A stretch of 55,275 bases of DNA from Nitrospinota bacterium (GCA_016235255.1 JACRLM010000044.1:1-55275); one strand, 5' to 3'; counted from the first letter of the stretch, positions 15,423 through 24,428 are shown. Translations and numbers: made by a program. Notes: generated by a model from the letters alone, not told the origin.

Positions 15423-16317
15423 AATTCGCCCAGCTCGAGTTTGTGTTGACGCGCAGATAGTCCAGATTAAGGGAAAATTGGCGGTATATTTCCCGGCTTA
15501 GCCCTATGTTGAAGGATTGGGTGTCGGCCTGATATCTAGCGGTGGCGTAATTGGAAAAAACATGGTCGTACCAGATTGATGTCCTGGAGTTGCGCAGAGA
15601 GGCGCCCGGGACAAAGTCCACCGCCACCTCCCCGCGCCGGAAGCGGTATTCGAATATAAGATTGTCCGCCTCGGTCAACAGGAAAGAGAGACGGGCCAGA
15701 ACGGTGTTCCCGGAAGTGTCATACGGATTTGAATAGCTTCCTGGACTGCAATCCGTGGTTTTACCGTCCGACCCGCAATAAGCCTCAAATGTTTCTCGGG
15801 GGGAATTTCTGTCGTATTCGTATCCTATCAGCATATTCAGCCGCTCGGTGGCCCATAGCGAGCCGGTCAGCCCAGCCGTCAGCGAATTGATGTCGCGGTG
15901 ATTGTCCTTGAAGTCTTCTATCCGGTATGAGGCCCGCATGTCCATCCGAAGGGACTGCGGCCCGACGCCGAACTTGTGTCCCAGGTTGAGCGAAAGTCCG
16001 CCGGACATTCTGCTTAATCCGTCATACTCGGAGACAGTGGCGTTTTCCAGATCAACATCAATGGAAGCGCCGGTGTATGTGGCTATCTGTTCGAAATATC
16101 CCAGGGAAGCGCCGGCGATATACGCAGTTCCGGTTTTCATGCCGGCGGCGGCCTTGGTATTGTTGATGTTGTCGTTCCTCTCCGCCAGAGCACGTAAATC
16201 TAAAAGCCAACTTGCCTCCGCGCATTTTGGCCCCAGCGTGGACATGGAAAGGATTGTGGCCAGCAACACCGTTGGCAATGATGAAACGAAGCTCGTGAAA
16301 CAAATTTTTTTTCTCAA
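15379..16317 (-). CDS. Outer-membrane beta-barrel protein
   Basis: The 312 residues start with a signal peptide ending near residue 35 (CAEA). They continue as alternating amphipathic strands, for example SLRMDMRASYRIEDF, RLNMLIGYEYDRNS and NLIFEYRFRRGEVAVDF. The last residue is Phe in FRFGAAYAF, the classic C-terminal signature recognised by the Bam complex. Two Cys lie in a loop near residues 185-195. Barrel subfamily and substrate are unknown. It is first in a two-gene operon with the cupredoxin-like gene and divergent from the membrane cyclase, suggesting one sensory or transport module. Confidence 0.78.
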   Translation of the reverse strand: MRKKICFTSFVSSLPTVLLATILSMSTLGPKCAEASWLLDLRALAERNDNINNTKAAAGMKTGTAYIAGASLGYFEQIATYTGASIDVDLENATVSEYDGLSRMSGGLSLNLGHKFGVGPQSLRMDMRASYRIEDFKDNHRDINSLTAGLTGSLWATERLNMLIGYEYDRNSPRETFEAYCGSDGKTTDCSPGSYSNPYDTSGNTVLARLSFLLTEADNLIFEYRFRRGEVAVDFVPGASLRNSRTSIWYDHVFSNYATARYQADTQSFNIGLSREIYRQFSLNLDYLRVNTNSSWANYENNIFRFGAAYAF

Positions 16318-16615
16318 AGTGGCCAGCTCCCCATAGGCTGGTTAGAAGATACAATACGCCGCGTAATAATGCAACACAATCGGCGGCTCCGTTGCCGGCC
16401 TGCGCATATCGGCTTATCCTGCTTTTGCGCGGCAATTTCCACAACATTTCATGGGTACTGCCGCCAAATAGCTTGACTTCACCTCCTGTTGAAATATCAT
16501 CCTTTCAAGGTGGATGTTGGCCTGGGGCTGGAACCGGCGGAGCATGCGGGACGGCGGCGCATTGTCCATTGATATGTTTCATTATTGAAAGCCAAAAGGC
16601 GGACACAGAGGGCGA

Positions 16616-18544
16616 TTGTTAAAATTCCGGAGCTTTCGGGCACGCATCCTCGCCCTGTTCCTGATATTGCTGGCCATCGTCCAGTCGGCCGTCTTCGTGG
16701 CGGTGAACAGGGCGAACATAAATAGCGCCACCGCGCAAATAGAGAGCGCCCTGGCCGTCACCGCCGGGGTCCTCAGGCAGATTGTCCACGAAAGGAACAG
16801 GAGCCTGGTCGAGTCCGCCAAGGTCATGTCGGGTGATTATGCGTTCAAGCAGGCCATCGCCACACATGATCAGGGCACCATTATATCGGTCCTGAACAAC
16901 CATAAGGCCCGCATAGGCGCCGATGTGATGCTGCTGGTCTCTTTCGATGTGGACATAATAGCGGACACGCTTCATCCCAATCAGGCCGGAGGCAGATTCC
17001 ACGATGAGAGGATCATCAAGTCCGCCGAGTCCAACGAGCGGGGGGAAGCGGCGTCCATCGTGATGATAGACGGCAAAGCATACCAGATGGCCGTCGTCCC
17101 ATTGCTCATCCCGGCGCCTGAGGCATGGGTTCTTGTGGGATTTGACGTCAATGAGGTGTTCGCCAAAGAGCTGGAGAGGCTCACCCAGTCGCAAATATCC
17201 TTTGCGGTAAGCGAAAGCGGAAAGCCGGGCTGGGAAGTATTCGCCTCAACCCTGCCAGCCCAGCCGCGTAAAACACTGCCGCCGCTCTTGAACGACAAGA
17301 CCCTTGTCGCCGGCAAGGGGGCGACAATTGTCATGGACGGTGTGGAGCATGTTTCTTTCGTGGTCTCCCTGCTCGACACAAACCAGGCCAAGGTCTCCGT
17401 GATACTCCAAAGGCCGCTGGCGGACGCGCTGGCGCCGTATTTCAGGCTGAGGATAGTCCTTGCGGCGCTGTTCATAGTGGGGCTGGCTTTCTTCGCCCTT
17501 GGAGGCAATTTCCTGGCCGGCACGGTGACAAGGCCGGTGAACAAGCTTGTGCGGATGAGCCGCAAAGTCGAGGAGGGGGACTATACCGTATCCGTCGAGA
17601 TAGCGCAGAAGGACGAGCTTGGAAAACTCGGGGCCGCGTTCAACAACATGGTCAAGGGGCTCGCGGAACGTGACCGCGTCCAGAACATTCTTGGAAAGGT
17701 GGTGTCGGTGGCGGTGGCCGAGGAGCTTTTGAGCAAGGGATATGACCTGGGGGGCGAAGACAAGGAAGTGACTGTGCTTTTCACCGACCTGCGGGACTTC
17801 ACCACGCTGAGCGAAAAGCACACCGCGCGCGAAATACTTTCGATCCTCAACGTTTATTTCACCGGGATCACCTCCGTGGTGGAGGCGTCCGGTGGAGTGG
17901 TGGACAAATATATCGGAGACGCCATGATGGCCCTTTTCGGCGCGCCGCTGACCCATAAGGACGACGCGGAACAGGCTGTGGCCGCCGCGCTGGAAATGAT
18001 AAAGACCCTGGGCCGGATAAATGAGGAGTTTGTGGCGAGGGGATTCCAGAAGCTGGAAATGGGCGTGGGGATAAACACCGCCATGGTGTTGGCCGGGAAC
18101 ATGGGATCGAAGACCAGGCTCAATTACACGGTCATCGGGGACGGCGTCAATCTCGCGTCGAGAATAGAGGGCCTTTGCAAGAAATACGGGGTGGCCGTTC
18201 TGGTGAGCGGCACCACAAGGGAAAAAGCCCACTCATTCGTATATCGAGAGATTGACAGGGTCCGGGTCAAAGGCAAGACAGAGCCTGTGGTCATATATGA
18301 GCCTGCAGGCAAAAGCGGGGAGATGGATCCCGCGGCGCTGGAAATGGTGAATACGCACAATTCCGCCATCGAATTGTACCGCGCGCGGCGGTGGGACGAG
18401 GCCAAAAATATTTTCAGCGGGATTTGCGGGAATGCTTTGGCCAACCCAAAGCTGTGCTCTCTTTACCTGGAGCGCATAGACGGGCACATGGCCAATCCGC
18501 CGGGAGAGGACTGGAGCGGGATCAGCGATCTGCGCGAAAAATAA
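16616..18544 (+). CDS. Membrane-bound adenylate/guanylate cyclase with periplasmic sensor and HAMP
   Basis: The 642 residues begin at TTG 16616 behind GAGGG. Order: TM1 about 8-30, a roughly 250-residue CACHE-like periplasmic domain, TM2 about 278-300 and HAMP about 302-355. A class III cyclase domain spans about 380-560, and a TPR-like tail contains LYRARRWDEAKNIF. Metal-binding Asp residues are in FTDLRDFT near 390 and YIGDAMMALFGAP near 432. GVGINTAMVLAGNMGS and NYTVIGDGVNLASRIEG complete the active site. It should make cAMP (or cGMP) in response to a periplasmic signal. The divergent barrel-cupredoxin operon may supply or relay that signal. The C-terminal tail resembles those found in other cyclases of this type. 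Confidence 0.9.
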   Translation: MLKFRSFRARILALFLILLAIVQSAVFVAVNRANINSATAQIESALAVTAGVLRQIVHERNRSLVESAKVMSGDYAFKQAIATHDQGTIISVLNNHKARIGADVMLLVSFDVDIIADTLHPNQAGGRFHDERIIKSAESNERGEAASIVMIDGKAYQMAVVPLLIPAPEAWVLVGFDVNEVFAKELERLTQSQISFAVSESGKPGWEVFASTLPAQPRKTLPPLLNDKTLVAGKGATIVMDGVEHVSFVVSLLDTNQAKVSVILQRPLADALAPYFRLRIVLAALFIVGLAFFALGGNFLAGTVTRPVNKLVRMSRKVEEGDYTVSVEIAQKDELGKLGAAFNNMVKGLAERDRVQNILGKVVSVAVAEELLSKGYDLGGEDKEVTVLFTDLRDFTTLSEKHTAREILSILNVYFTGITSVVEASGGVVDKYIGDAMMALFGAPLTHKDDAEQAVAAALEMIKTLGRINEEFVARGFQKLEMGVGINTAMVLAGNMGSKTRLNYTVIGDGVNLASRIEGLCKKYGVAVLVSGTTREKAHSFVYREIDRVRVKGKTEPVVIYEPAGKSGEMDPAALEMVNTHNSAIELYRARRWDEAKNIFSGICGNALANPKLCSLYLERIDGHMANPPGEDWSGISDLREK

Positions 18545-18611
18545 AGTATCCTATCGGCTGTATTTCAGAGCTTCGAGTTCCAGAGGACGCTGGGCAAGTC
18601 ATTTTTTACGC

Positions 18612-19617
18612 CATGGCTATATAAAGGTTCATAGCGAAGAAGGGGAAGGGAGCAGGTTCACCGTGCAGATTCCGCTTGGAATCAGATTCCCGGCCAAAGT
18701 GGAGCAATCCATGGAAAGCACAGCCTACCCGCTTCGTTCAAAGGCAATAATAGACGAGGCGCGGGAATGGCTTCCGGATGACGGAATCAAGGAAAGCAAC
18801 ATCGCTCCCGTCACTTCCGATCGTTTGGGCCGGATAGTGGTGGCCGAGGACAACGCAGACATGCGCGAGTACATAAGCCGCCTTGTCCGGGATGCCGGGT
18901 AATGCCGTGCTGACCGCGCAGGACGGAGAAGAAGCGCTTGCGGCCTGCCTTGCGGACCCGCCAGACCTGATCCTGTCCGACATCATGATGCCCAAGCTGG
19001 ACGGTTTCGGTCTTCTGCGGAAACTCCGCGCCGAGGAGCGCACCGCCACGCTTCCCATCATTATGCTTTCGGCCCGGGCGGGGGAGGAAGCGCGGATCGG
19101 CGGCATCGCCAAAGGGGCGGACGACTATCTTGCAAAACCGTTCCATGCCCGAGAACTTGTGTCGCGGGCGCGCCGGGAAGTGGAGTGTGAACTTCGCCAG
19201 GCGAAGGACGCCGCCGCCGAAATGAAAAAGATCAGCTTGAGCAACAACGTGCCGCCGGAAACCGTGGCGCAGGCGGATCCGGAGCTGCTTGGCGAGGCGC
19301 TCCACAACATCGTGGTCAACGCCATAAAATTCACCCACGAAGGGGGCTGTGTGCGCGTGTTCACACCGGAGGACAATGTTATCGCCGTGGAAGACAACGG
19401 GATAGGCGTCAATCCTGGCATGATAAACAAGCTTTTCACCGCCGATGGGGCGATATCATCTCCGGGCACGGCGGGGGAAAGCGGCACGGGCCTGGGCCTG
19501 CTGCTTTGCTCCGACGTGATAAAGGCTCACGGGGGCGTCATCTCGGTGAAAAGCGAGCCGGGCAAAGGGAGCGTATTTTCGATCCATTTGCCACAGCCCA
19601 CCCGCAAGACCGGTTGA
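18612..19617 (+). pseudogene. Decayed hybrid histidine kinase / response regulator
   Basis: Reading from 18612, the frame gives the last strand of a HATPase domain (KVHSEEGEGSRFTVQIPLG). It then gives a linker and the start of a receiver domain (RIVVAEDNADMREYISRLVR), stopping at TAA 18900-18902. The receiver resumes one frame over: VLTAQDGEEALAACLADPPD, phospho-Asp in LSDIMMPKLDG, Lys in LAKPFHARELVSR. Removing one A in GGGTAATGCC restores it, so a single-base insertion is likely. After the receiver a second HATPase (NIVVNAIKFTHEGG, VEDNGIGV, GTGLGLLLC) follows directly, with no HisKA His box. The kinase core upstream of 18612 is missing. The locus looks like a remnant of a multi-domain sensor damaged by deletions and a frameshift. 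Confidence 0.75.
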
Positions 19618-19632
19618 CGACGTCCCGTTTTC

Positions 19633-21858
19633 TCAGCCTTTCTCCACCATAAGCAAGTGCCTTCCACCCTCAAAAGGATCGCTTGAAAGGATGGTGTGCC
19701 CGTCATTGCGAAGGCTTTGCGGCACGTTCTTTATGGGCGCGCCGTCGTCCAGGATCACTTCCACCCGCGTCCCGGTCTCCGCCATTTCCAGGAACAGCTT
19801 CACCTTGATGTAGTTGTACGGGCACTTCACGCCGGTCAAGTCCAGCCGTTTTGCTTCCGGCTTGGCCTTTTTCACGGTCTGCTCTTCGTTGGAGTCGGCG
19901 TGGATAGTGGTGTACGCGGCGAGGCAGTCCTCAAGGAACTCCCCGCTCATCGCCACAAGCTCGGCGGCGCTTCCGGCCTTCTGGCCCGCGGGTACCAGCG
20001 CCACCTTGTAGCGCTCCGGCACAAATCCCCTTGTCACAAGCTTGGTGTTAAACTCGCGGAAGGTCTCCTCCTCCGTGGCGGGGTCTATCCCGTAGGTGAC
20101 CAGGAGCGCCTTGGCCGCCCGCAACACCGCGTCATGGGCCGCCGCCGCCGCCTCTGCGCCGTTGCCTTGCTTGAGCGCTCCATTGGCTGCGGTGTGATAG
20201 CGGCGCGCCTCGTCGAACAGGCCGTCTATCAACTCCAGCGCGGAACCCGCGCACTCTCCCGGGCCCACTTCGTCCAGGCTGAACTCTTTTTGCGTGTCCC
20301 AGTCGTAATACGAGTCCGGATTCTCGTCGAAAGAAGGCAGCTTTGAGAATCCGGACAGCGCGGACTCCAGTTTGTCCAGCCCTATCCGCGCAAAAGTGTC
20401 CGACAGCCTTTCCCCCTGCAGGCGGTTGATCCCCGCCAGGGAAAGGGTCATGTCCACAGCTTCCGGGACGCGCCGCGCCGGAATTTTCGCCAGCGGCCGC
20501 CCGAACACCGTTGTCTGCCCCAGGCTCACACCGCCAACGTAAAGCTGGTAGTGGGGAGCCAGCTTGCCGTTCACCTTCTTCGCGGAACCGGACAAGCCGA
20601 TATCGGCGGTGTGATGCCGTGAGCAGGCGTTCGGGCAGCCGCTGGCGGCTATCGTGAAGTCATGATAGCCAAGCAGTTCATATTTTTTCGCCACCTGCTC
20701 AAGCCTGCGGGCCACCCCCTTGGAATTGGCGATTCCCTCGGAGCATGTTGTGGCGCCGTTGCAGGCCAGAACGCGATAGCTGCGCTCCGGGACATAGATT
20801 TCAAGCCCGATTTCCTTGAGCCGCGCCTTTGCCGATTCCCGTTCATCCGGGCCGAATCCATGCACGGCCAGGGTCCCGTCGCGGGTTATGTTCACGGACA
20901 AGCGGCCGGCCTCAAGCGCCGCCGCCAGAGAGCGCAACTGTTGCGGTGTGACGTCCCCGGTGGCGCCGCGAGCGTAAACTGCCTCCCCATTCACCTCGTT
21001 GACGTATGCGATGGGCAGGTCAATGGGCTCTATGCCGGTGAAGTTTTCCCGTTCACGCCTGTACAGATCCTTGAACATCTCCACACCGACGTTTTCTATA
21101 TAGAACTTTATCCTGGCCCTGTTCCGGTTCACGCGCTGGCCGTTCCGGTTGAACAGGGTGACTATCGCCAGGATAACCTCGTGAATCCTGCCGGCCGGGA
21201 CGAACTCTTCCAGCGTAAATCCAAGCCTTGGCACAGCGCCAAGCCCGCCTCCGACATACACGCGGAAACCGAATTCCGGATATCCCTCCTTCGGGCCCAG
21301 GGCGATGAGCCCTATGTCGTCGGTCATGGCCGAAGCCGCGTCGCTCGCGTTTCCGGTGAAGGTGATCTTCACCTTGCGAGGCAGCCCTTTCGACAGCGGG
21401 CTTTTGGAAAAATATTGCGACACGCGCCTCGCCGCTTCGGTCACGTCAATCGGGGCCGTGGCGCTCACAACCATGTTGCGCAGGGTGTTGCCAGCGGCGC
21501 CGATGGTGGTTATCCCGGCTCGGTTGAGAAGGTCAAGCGCGTCCACAAGGTTTTCCAGCTTGACGAAGTATAGCTGGAAGTCCTGCCTTGTGGTCAGGCG
21601 GACCGGGCCTTCGCCAAATTTTTCCGCCGCCTCGGCCGCGGCCAGAAGACCCTTTGCCGAGATCGCGCCCCCCGCCAGCTTGGTGCGGATGAGAAAATAT
21701 CCCGGCTGCCGGAGCGCGTATATGCCGAATCCAAGGCGCGCCGCCTTGAACTGGTCCTTTGTCAGGCCGCCCGAAATGAACTTCTCCACCTGCCTGGAAA
21801 ACTCCTGCAGCTCAGGTGAAGAGTATGTCCGTTCCGTCAATGTATCAGCGCCACTCAT
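19633..21858 (-). CDS. Sulfite (or nitrite) reductase fused to a C-terminal TusA domain
   Basis: Starting at ATG 21858 (GGAGGT seven bases upstream; the upstream in-frame ATG lacks this) the protein has 741 residues. The siroheme/4Fe-4S reductase half has two ferredoxin-like repeats, including RLTTRQDFQLYF and YVGGGLGAVPRLG. Its cluster Cys motifs are CNGATTCSEG near 365 and ASGCPNACSRHH near 405. A helical HEPN-like spacer covers about 555-655. A TusA/SirA domain ends the protein with VKCPYNYIKVKLFLEMAETG near 680; its CPxP motif reads CPYN. With cysH and an anion exporter upstream, assimilatory reduction of sulfite to sulfide is the best role, the TusA part perhaps accepting sulfur. Nitrite reduction cannot be excluded. 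Confidence 0.87.
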   Translation of the reverse strand: MSGADTLTERTYSSPELQEFSRQVEKFISGGLTKDQFKAARLGFGIYALRQPGYFLIRTKLAGGAISAKGLLAAAEAAEKFGEGPVRLTTRQDFQLYFVKLENLVDALDLLNRAGITTIGAAGNTLRNMVVSATAPIDVTEAARRVSQYFSKSPLSKGLPRKVKITFTGNASDAASAMTDDIGLIALGPKEGYPEFGFRVYVGGGLGAVPRLGFTLEEFVPAGRIHEVILAIVTLFNRNGQRVNRNRARIKFYIENVGVEMFKDLYRRERENFTGIEPIDLPIAYVNEVNGEAVYARGATGDVTPQQLRSLAAALEAGRLSVNITRDGTLAVHGFGPDERESAKARLKEIGLEIYVPERSYRVLACNGATTCSEGIANSKGVARRLEQVAKKYELLGYHDFTIAASGCPNACSRHHTADIGLSGSAKKVNGKLAPHYQLYVGGVSLGQTTVFGRPLAKIPARRVPEAVDMTLSLAGINRLQGERLSDTFARIGLDKLESALSGFSKLPSFDENPDSYYDWDTQKEFSLDEVGPGECAGSALELIDGLFDEARRYHTAANGALKQGNGAEAAAAAHDAVLRAAKALLVTYGIDPATEEETFREFNTKLVTRGFVPERYKVALVPAGQKAGSAAELVAMSGEFLEDCLAAYTTIHADSNEEQTVKKAKPEAKRLDLTGVKCPYNYIKVKLFLEMAETGTRVEVILDDGAPIKNVPQSLRNDGHTILSSDPFEGGRHLLMVEKG

Positions 21859-21896
21859 CTTATATACCTCCATGCCGGCTCCCTTGAGAGCCGAAT

Positions 21897-22673
21897 TCAA
21901 ACAAGTTTTATCCCGGCCATGAGCATCACACCGCTCATTGAATAGCGCAGGACGTATTCGGGTATAACAACCACAAGCCTGCTGCCCAACGCTATCCCCG
22001 GCAGGGAGCCGATCAAAAGATTGCCAGCAAGATTAAAGTCCACATCTCCAACGAAAAAGTGGGCCATCGCCGCCACCGACACCAGGCCCGCCGCGTGCAC
22101 GATGTCCGTGCCCACGATCTTCGCCGCGCCGAGGGCCGGGAAGAAAAGGAAAAGGCAGGCGCAGATCAAAGTGCCGCTGCCGATGGAAGTGAGAGTCACC
22201 AGAAATCCCACAATCAGCCCGGTGACAGGAAGGATCGCAAGCTTTTGGAAACTCCAGTTTTCCTCGTCCGGCTTTTCCCTCGCCGCCTCTTTTCTGAAAA
22301 GGTTTGGCGCAAGCAGGCTGATAGAGACCAGAATGAGCATCAGCCCCACCCCTTTGGCGATCATCATGTCCAGTTGGTCCCCATAGGTCCTTTTCAGCTC
22401 GCCGAGCAGGTATCCTGCGATCAGGCTTCCCGGAAGGCTTCCCGCGAAAAGAAGACCGGCCACCTTGAAGGAGACCGTCCTTTGAAAACCGTGGATCGTC
22501 CCGCCGGCCATCTTTGTGATGGCGGCGTAAAACAGGTCGGTGCCCACGGCAAGCGTCGGCTTGATCCCCATGATCAACACGAGGATGGGGGTCATCAATG
22601 ATCCTCCCCCCATCCCAGTAAGACCTACGAGAACGCCGACCAGAAAGCCTGTTAAAACCAATCCTGCGTCCAT
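21897..22673 (-). CDS. TauE/SafE family sulfite exporter-type permease
   Basis: This 258-residue membrane protein has about eight hydrophobic segments and the family's internal repeat: GVLVGLTGMGGGSLMTPIL near the N-terminus and LVTLTSIGSGTLICACLFL in the second half. TauE/SafE proteins move sulfite, sulfoacetate or other small organosulfur anions; direction is usually inferred as export. It lies between cysH (21 bases upstream) and the sulfite reductase gene (38 bases to its start), all on the minus strand. Removing toxic sulfite or importing a sulfur anion in this operon would both make sense. Confidence 0.88.
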   Translation of the reverse strand: MDAGLVLTGFLVGVLVGLTGMGGGSLMTPILVLIMGIKPTLAVGTDLFYAAITKMAGGTIHGFQRTVSFKVAGLLFAGSLPGSLIAGYLLGELKRTYGDQLDMMIAKGVGLMLILVSISLLAPNLFRKEAAREKPDEENWSFQKLAILPVTGLIVGFLVTLTSIGSGTLICACLFLFFPALGAAKIVGTDIVHAAGLVSVAAMAHFFVGDVDFNLAGNLLIGSLPGIALGSRLVVVIPEYVLRYSMSGVMLMAGIKLV

Positions 22674-22694
22674 TTGCCCCTTAATTAAAAACGG

Positions 22695-23423
22695 TCAAGA
22701 GATGCTGATAACTCCCAAAGACTTCAGAGGCTGAGTGTGGATTCCGCACTCGCCGCCGCACTTGGAGGTGTTTATCCACCTTCCGGCGCGCTCGTTGTCG
22801 TCCGTGCTGATATGCGTGCAAGGGGCGCAACCCAAAGACCGGTAGCCTTCGCCGTACAGCGGATTGACCTTGACCTGGTAAAGCGCCAGGTATTGCCATA
22901 CTTCCCTTTCCTTGAACAAAAGCACCGGGTTGAGCTTTATGAGCCCTTCGTCGCGCTGCTCGATTTCCTTAAAGTCGGTCCTTGTGCGCCCTTCGGTGCA
23001 GCGCAGCCCGGTGATCCAGCATTCAACGTCCAGCTCCTCCACGGCGCGGCGCACCGGCTCCACTTTGAGTATCTGGCAGCACTTGTCCGGGTCGGTGTTG
23101 TAAAGGTCGCCCACCTGCATGTCGGACTTGTAAATTTTCAACCCCGGATTTTCCTCCACGAGGTCGTCCATGAACTTTATGGTCTCGGCCGGTTTATATG
23201 CGGTGGTGACTATAAAGCCCTTCACGTTTGGATTCACTTTTTTGGCCAGGTCCCACACCACCATGGAGTCCTTTCCCAGGCTGTTGGCCACAACGGCCTT
23301 CTCGCCATATTTGTCGAACGCCCAGGCCAGAAGCTTTTTGGCCCTTTCCACCTTCTGTCCGAAGTGAAGCGACTCAACTAGTGAAGGAATATTCTCATTT
23401 TCAAAACCAGCGTTGACAGCCAT
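22695..23423 (-). CDS. cysH: Adenylyl-sulfate (APS) reductase, thioredoxin-dependent
   Basis: Starting at ATG 23423 with GAGGAG seven bases upstream, the protein has 242 residues. It shows the PAPS-reductase fold: ATP-sulfurylase-like loop NSLGKDSMVV, ARTxxK-type region ITGLRCTEGRTRTDF, and the catalytic C-terminal Cys in KCGGECGIH. A CC pair (DKCCQILKVEPVRRA) and CxxC (LGCAPCTH) are the 4Fe-4S ligands that mark APS-using enzymes rather than PAPS-using ones. It reduces APS to sulfite for assimilation, feeding the sulfite reductase two genes downstream. The minus-strand promoter TTGACT-N17-TATTAT is at 23476-23504, and a probable regulator site lies in the leader. Confidence 0.93.
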   Translation of the reverse strand: MAVNAGFENENIPSLVESLHFGQKVERAKKLLAWAFDKYGEKAVVANSLGKDSMVVWDLAKKVNPNVKGFIVTTAYKPAETIKFMDDLVEENPGLKIYKSDMQVGDLYNTDPDKCCQILKVEPVRRAVEELDVECWITGLRCTEGRTRTDFKEIEQRDEGLIKLNPVLLFKEREVWQYLALYQVKVNPLYGEGYRSLGCAPCTHISTDDNERAGRWINTSKCGGECGIHTQPLKSLGVISIS

Positions 23424-23440
23424 GGCAAATCTCCTCGGAT

Positions 23441-23504
23441 TTATAATTCCTATAGAAATGATATAATTTATGTAAATAATAGCTAATCGTGAATGACGAG
23501 TCAA
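23441..23504 (-). promoter_or_regulatory. cysH promoter and CymR/Rrf2-like half-site
   Basis: TTGACT (23499-23504) and TATTAT (23476-23481) are 17 bases apart on the minus strand. The leader contains CTATAGGAATTATAA at 23441-23455 (minus sense), placed about 20-30 bases after the expected start point. The same ATAGGAATT core precedes the divergent Rrf2 gene. It resembles the GGAATT-containing site reported for CymR-type sulfur regulators, from memory. Confidence 0.6.
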
Positions 23505-23542
23505 TATCTTTTTTCAGATTTATGCCATTATGATAGAGATAA

Positions 23543-23626
23543 TTGCCATAAGCCCATTAATATCATATATATAAAAATGCTATTTTGCTGCAACCGATAA
23601 TATGATATAAAAGCAATAGGAATTTA
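23543..23626 (+). promoter_or_regulatory. Rrf2-gene promoter and matching half-site
   Basis: TTGCCA (23543-23548) and TATATA (23566-23571) are 17 bases apart on the plus strand. ATAGGAATTTA lies at 23616-23626 just before the ribosome site. The element has the same core and the same orientation relative to its gene as the one before cysH, suggesting one regulator acts on both, including itself. Confidence 0.55.
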
Positions 23627-23639
23627 AGGAATTGATAAA

Positions 23640-24107
23640 ATGAAATTCTCAGCCAAGTTTGAATACGCCCTTTTGGCGTTGCTATATCTTAAATGCGAGC
23701 CGGATGAGGCCCCTGTGTCGGGGAGGATATTGTCCGAGAAACTTAAAATCCCTTACAGATTTTTAGAGCAGATACTGTCCGACCTGAAAAAGGCGGGGCT
23801 TGTGCGCAGCGTACGCGGCTATCAGGGAGGGTATGCCTTGAACCTGGGGCCGGAGGAAATTTCCCTGTACGACATCTACCAGGTGACGGAGGGAAGGATC
23901 GAACCTTGGGACTGCGGGATATCCGTTTCCGCCAAATGCGGGCAGGACCATAATCTTTGCGTGATAAACCAGTTCTATTCCGATTTTAAGAACACTTTCA
24001 AGGACCTTCTCAAAAGCTACACCTTGTTGAGGCTGTGCGTCCAGACTCATACATTGAAGACCGAGGCGGGTCTGGTGAAAAGGACTCCCGCCCTCCCTGT
24101 GGGATAA
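23640..24107 (+). CDS. Rrf2-family transcriptional regulator (CymR/IscR-like)
   Basis: The 155 residues begin with the Rrf2 winged helix: FSAKFEYALLALLYL, LSEKLKIPYRFLEQILSDL and KAGLVRSVRGYQGGYAL. Three Cys in WDCGISVSAKCGQDHNLCV near residues 91-109 lie where IscR-type members bind an Fe-S cluster; CymR-type members instead sense through cysteine synthase. It is divergent from the APS reductase operon, with matching half-sites in both leaders, so it probably controls sulfur assimilation and itself. An AAGGA site precedes ATG 23640. The C-terminal 25 residues are basic and probably flexible. Confidence 0.9.
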   Translation: MKFSAKFEYALLALLYLKCEPDEAPVSGRILSEKLKIPYRFLEQILSDLKKAGLVRSVRGYQGGYALNLGPEEISLYDIYQVTEGRIEPWDCGISVSAKCGQDHNLCVINQFYSDFKNTFKDLLKSYTLLRLCVQTHTLKTEAGLVKRTPALPVG

Positions 24108-24186
24108 TATTTCCGGCGGGCCTCCATTTTATTCGGCACAAAGTGTGGACTGGACCGCTCCTCTTATCTATAATCACCTATTCATC

Positions 24187-24275
24187 GCCGGAGTGGTGAA
24201 ACTGGTAGACGCGCGGGACTCAAAATCCCGTATGGGTTACCCCATGTGTCGGTTCGATTCCGACCTCCGGCACCA
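24187..24275 (+). tRNA. tRNA-Leu, anticodon CAA
   Basis: The acceptor stem GCCGGAG pairs with CTCCGGC, followed by discriminator A and encoded CCA. The anticodon stem CGGGA/TCCCG encloses loop CTCAAAA, placing CAA at the anticodon (reads UUG). A long variable arm ATGGG-TTAC-CCCAT gives the class II form expected for Leu, and the T arm contains GGTTCGATTCC. All arms fold by eye. Confidence 0.96.
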
Positions 24276-24358
24276 ACTTCAACCCGTAAATCCGCGCTCG
24301 CCGCCGCCATGAATAGGCGCGTCTGAAAAAGGTTCAGCCCCCGTTCCTTTTATTTAGC

Positions 24359-24386
24359 TTGACTATTATTTTATTAAAAATATGAT
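24359..24386 (+). promoter_or_regulatory. Sigma-70 promoter for the cheY-like gene
   Basis: TTGACT at 24359-24364 and TATGAT at 24381-24386 are 16 bases apart in an AT-rich stretch, 43 bases before the ATG of the response regulator. Confidence 0.6.
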
Positions 24387-24428
24387 AATGATGAAAATGG
24401 GGACATACAACTTGACCAGAGGGTAGCA

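Noticed and set aside
20662..21573. Plus-strand open frame of 303 codons inside the sulfite reductase gene.
   Set aside because: The composition is that of an antisense shadow in GC-rich DNA; the reductase motifs on the other strand are unequivocal.
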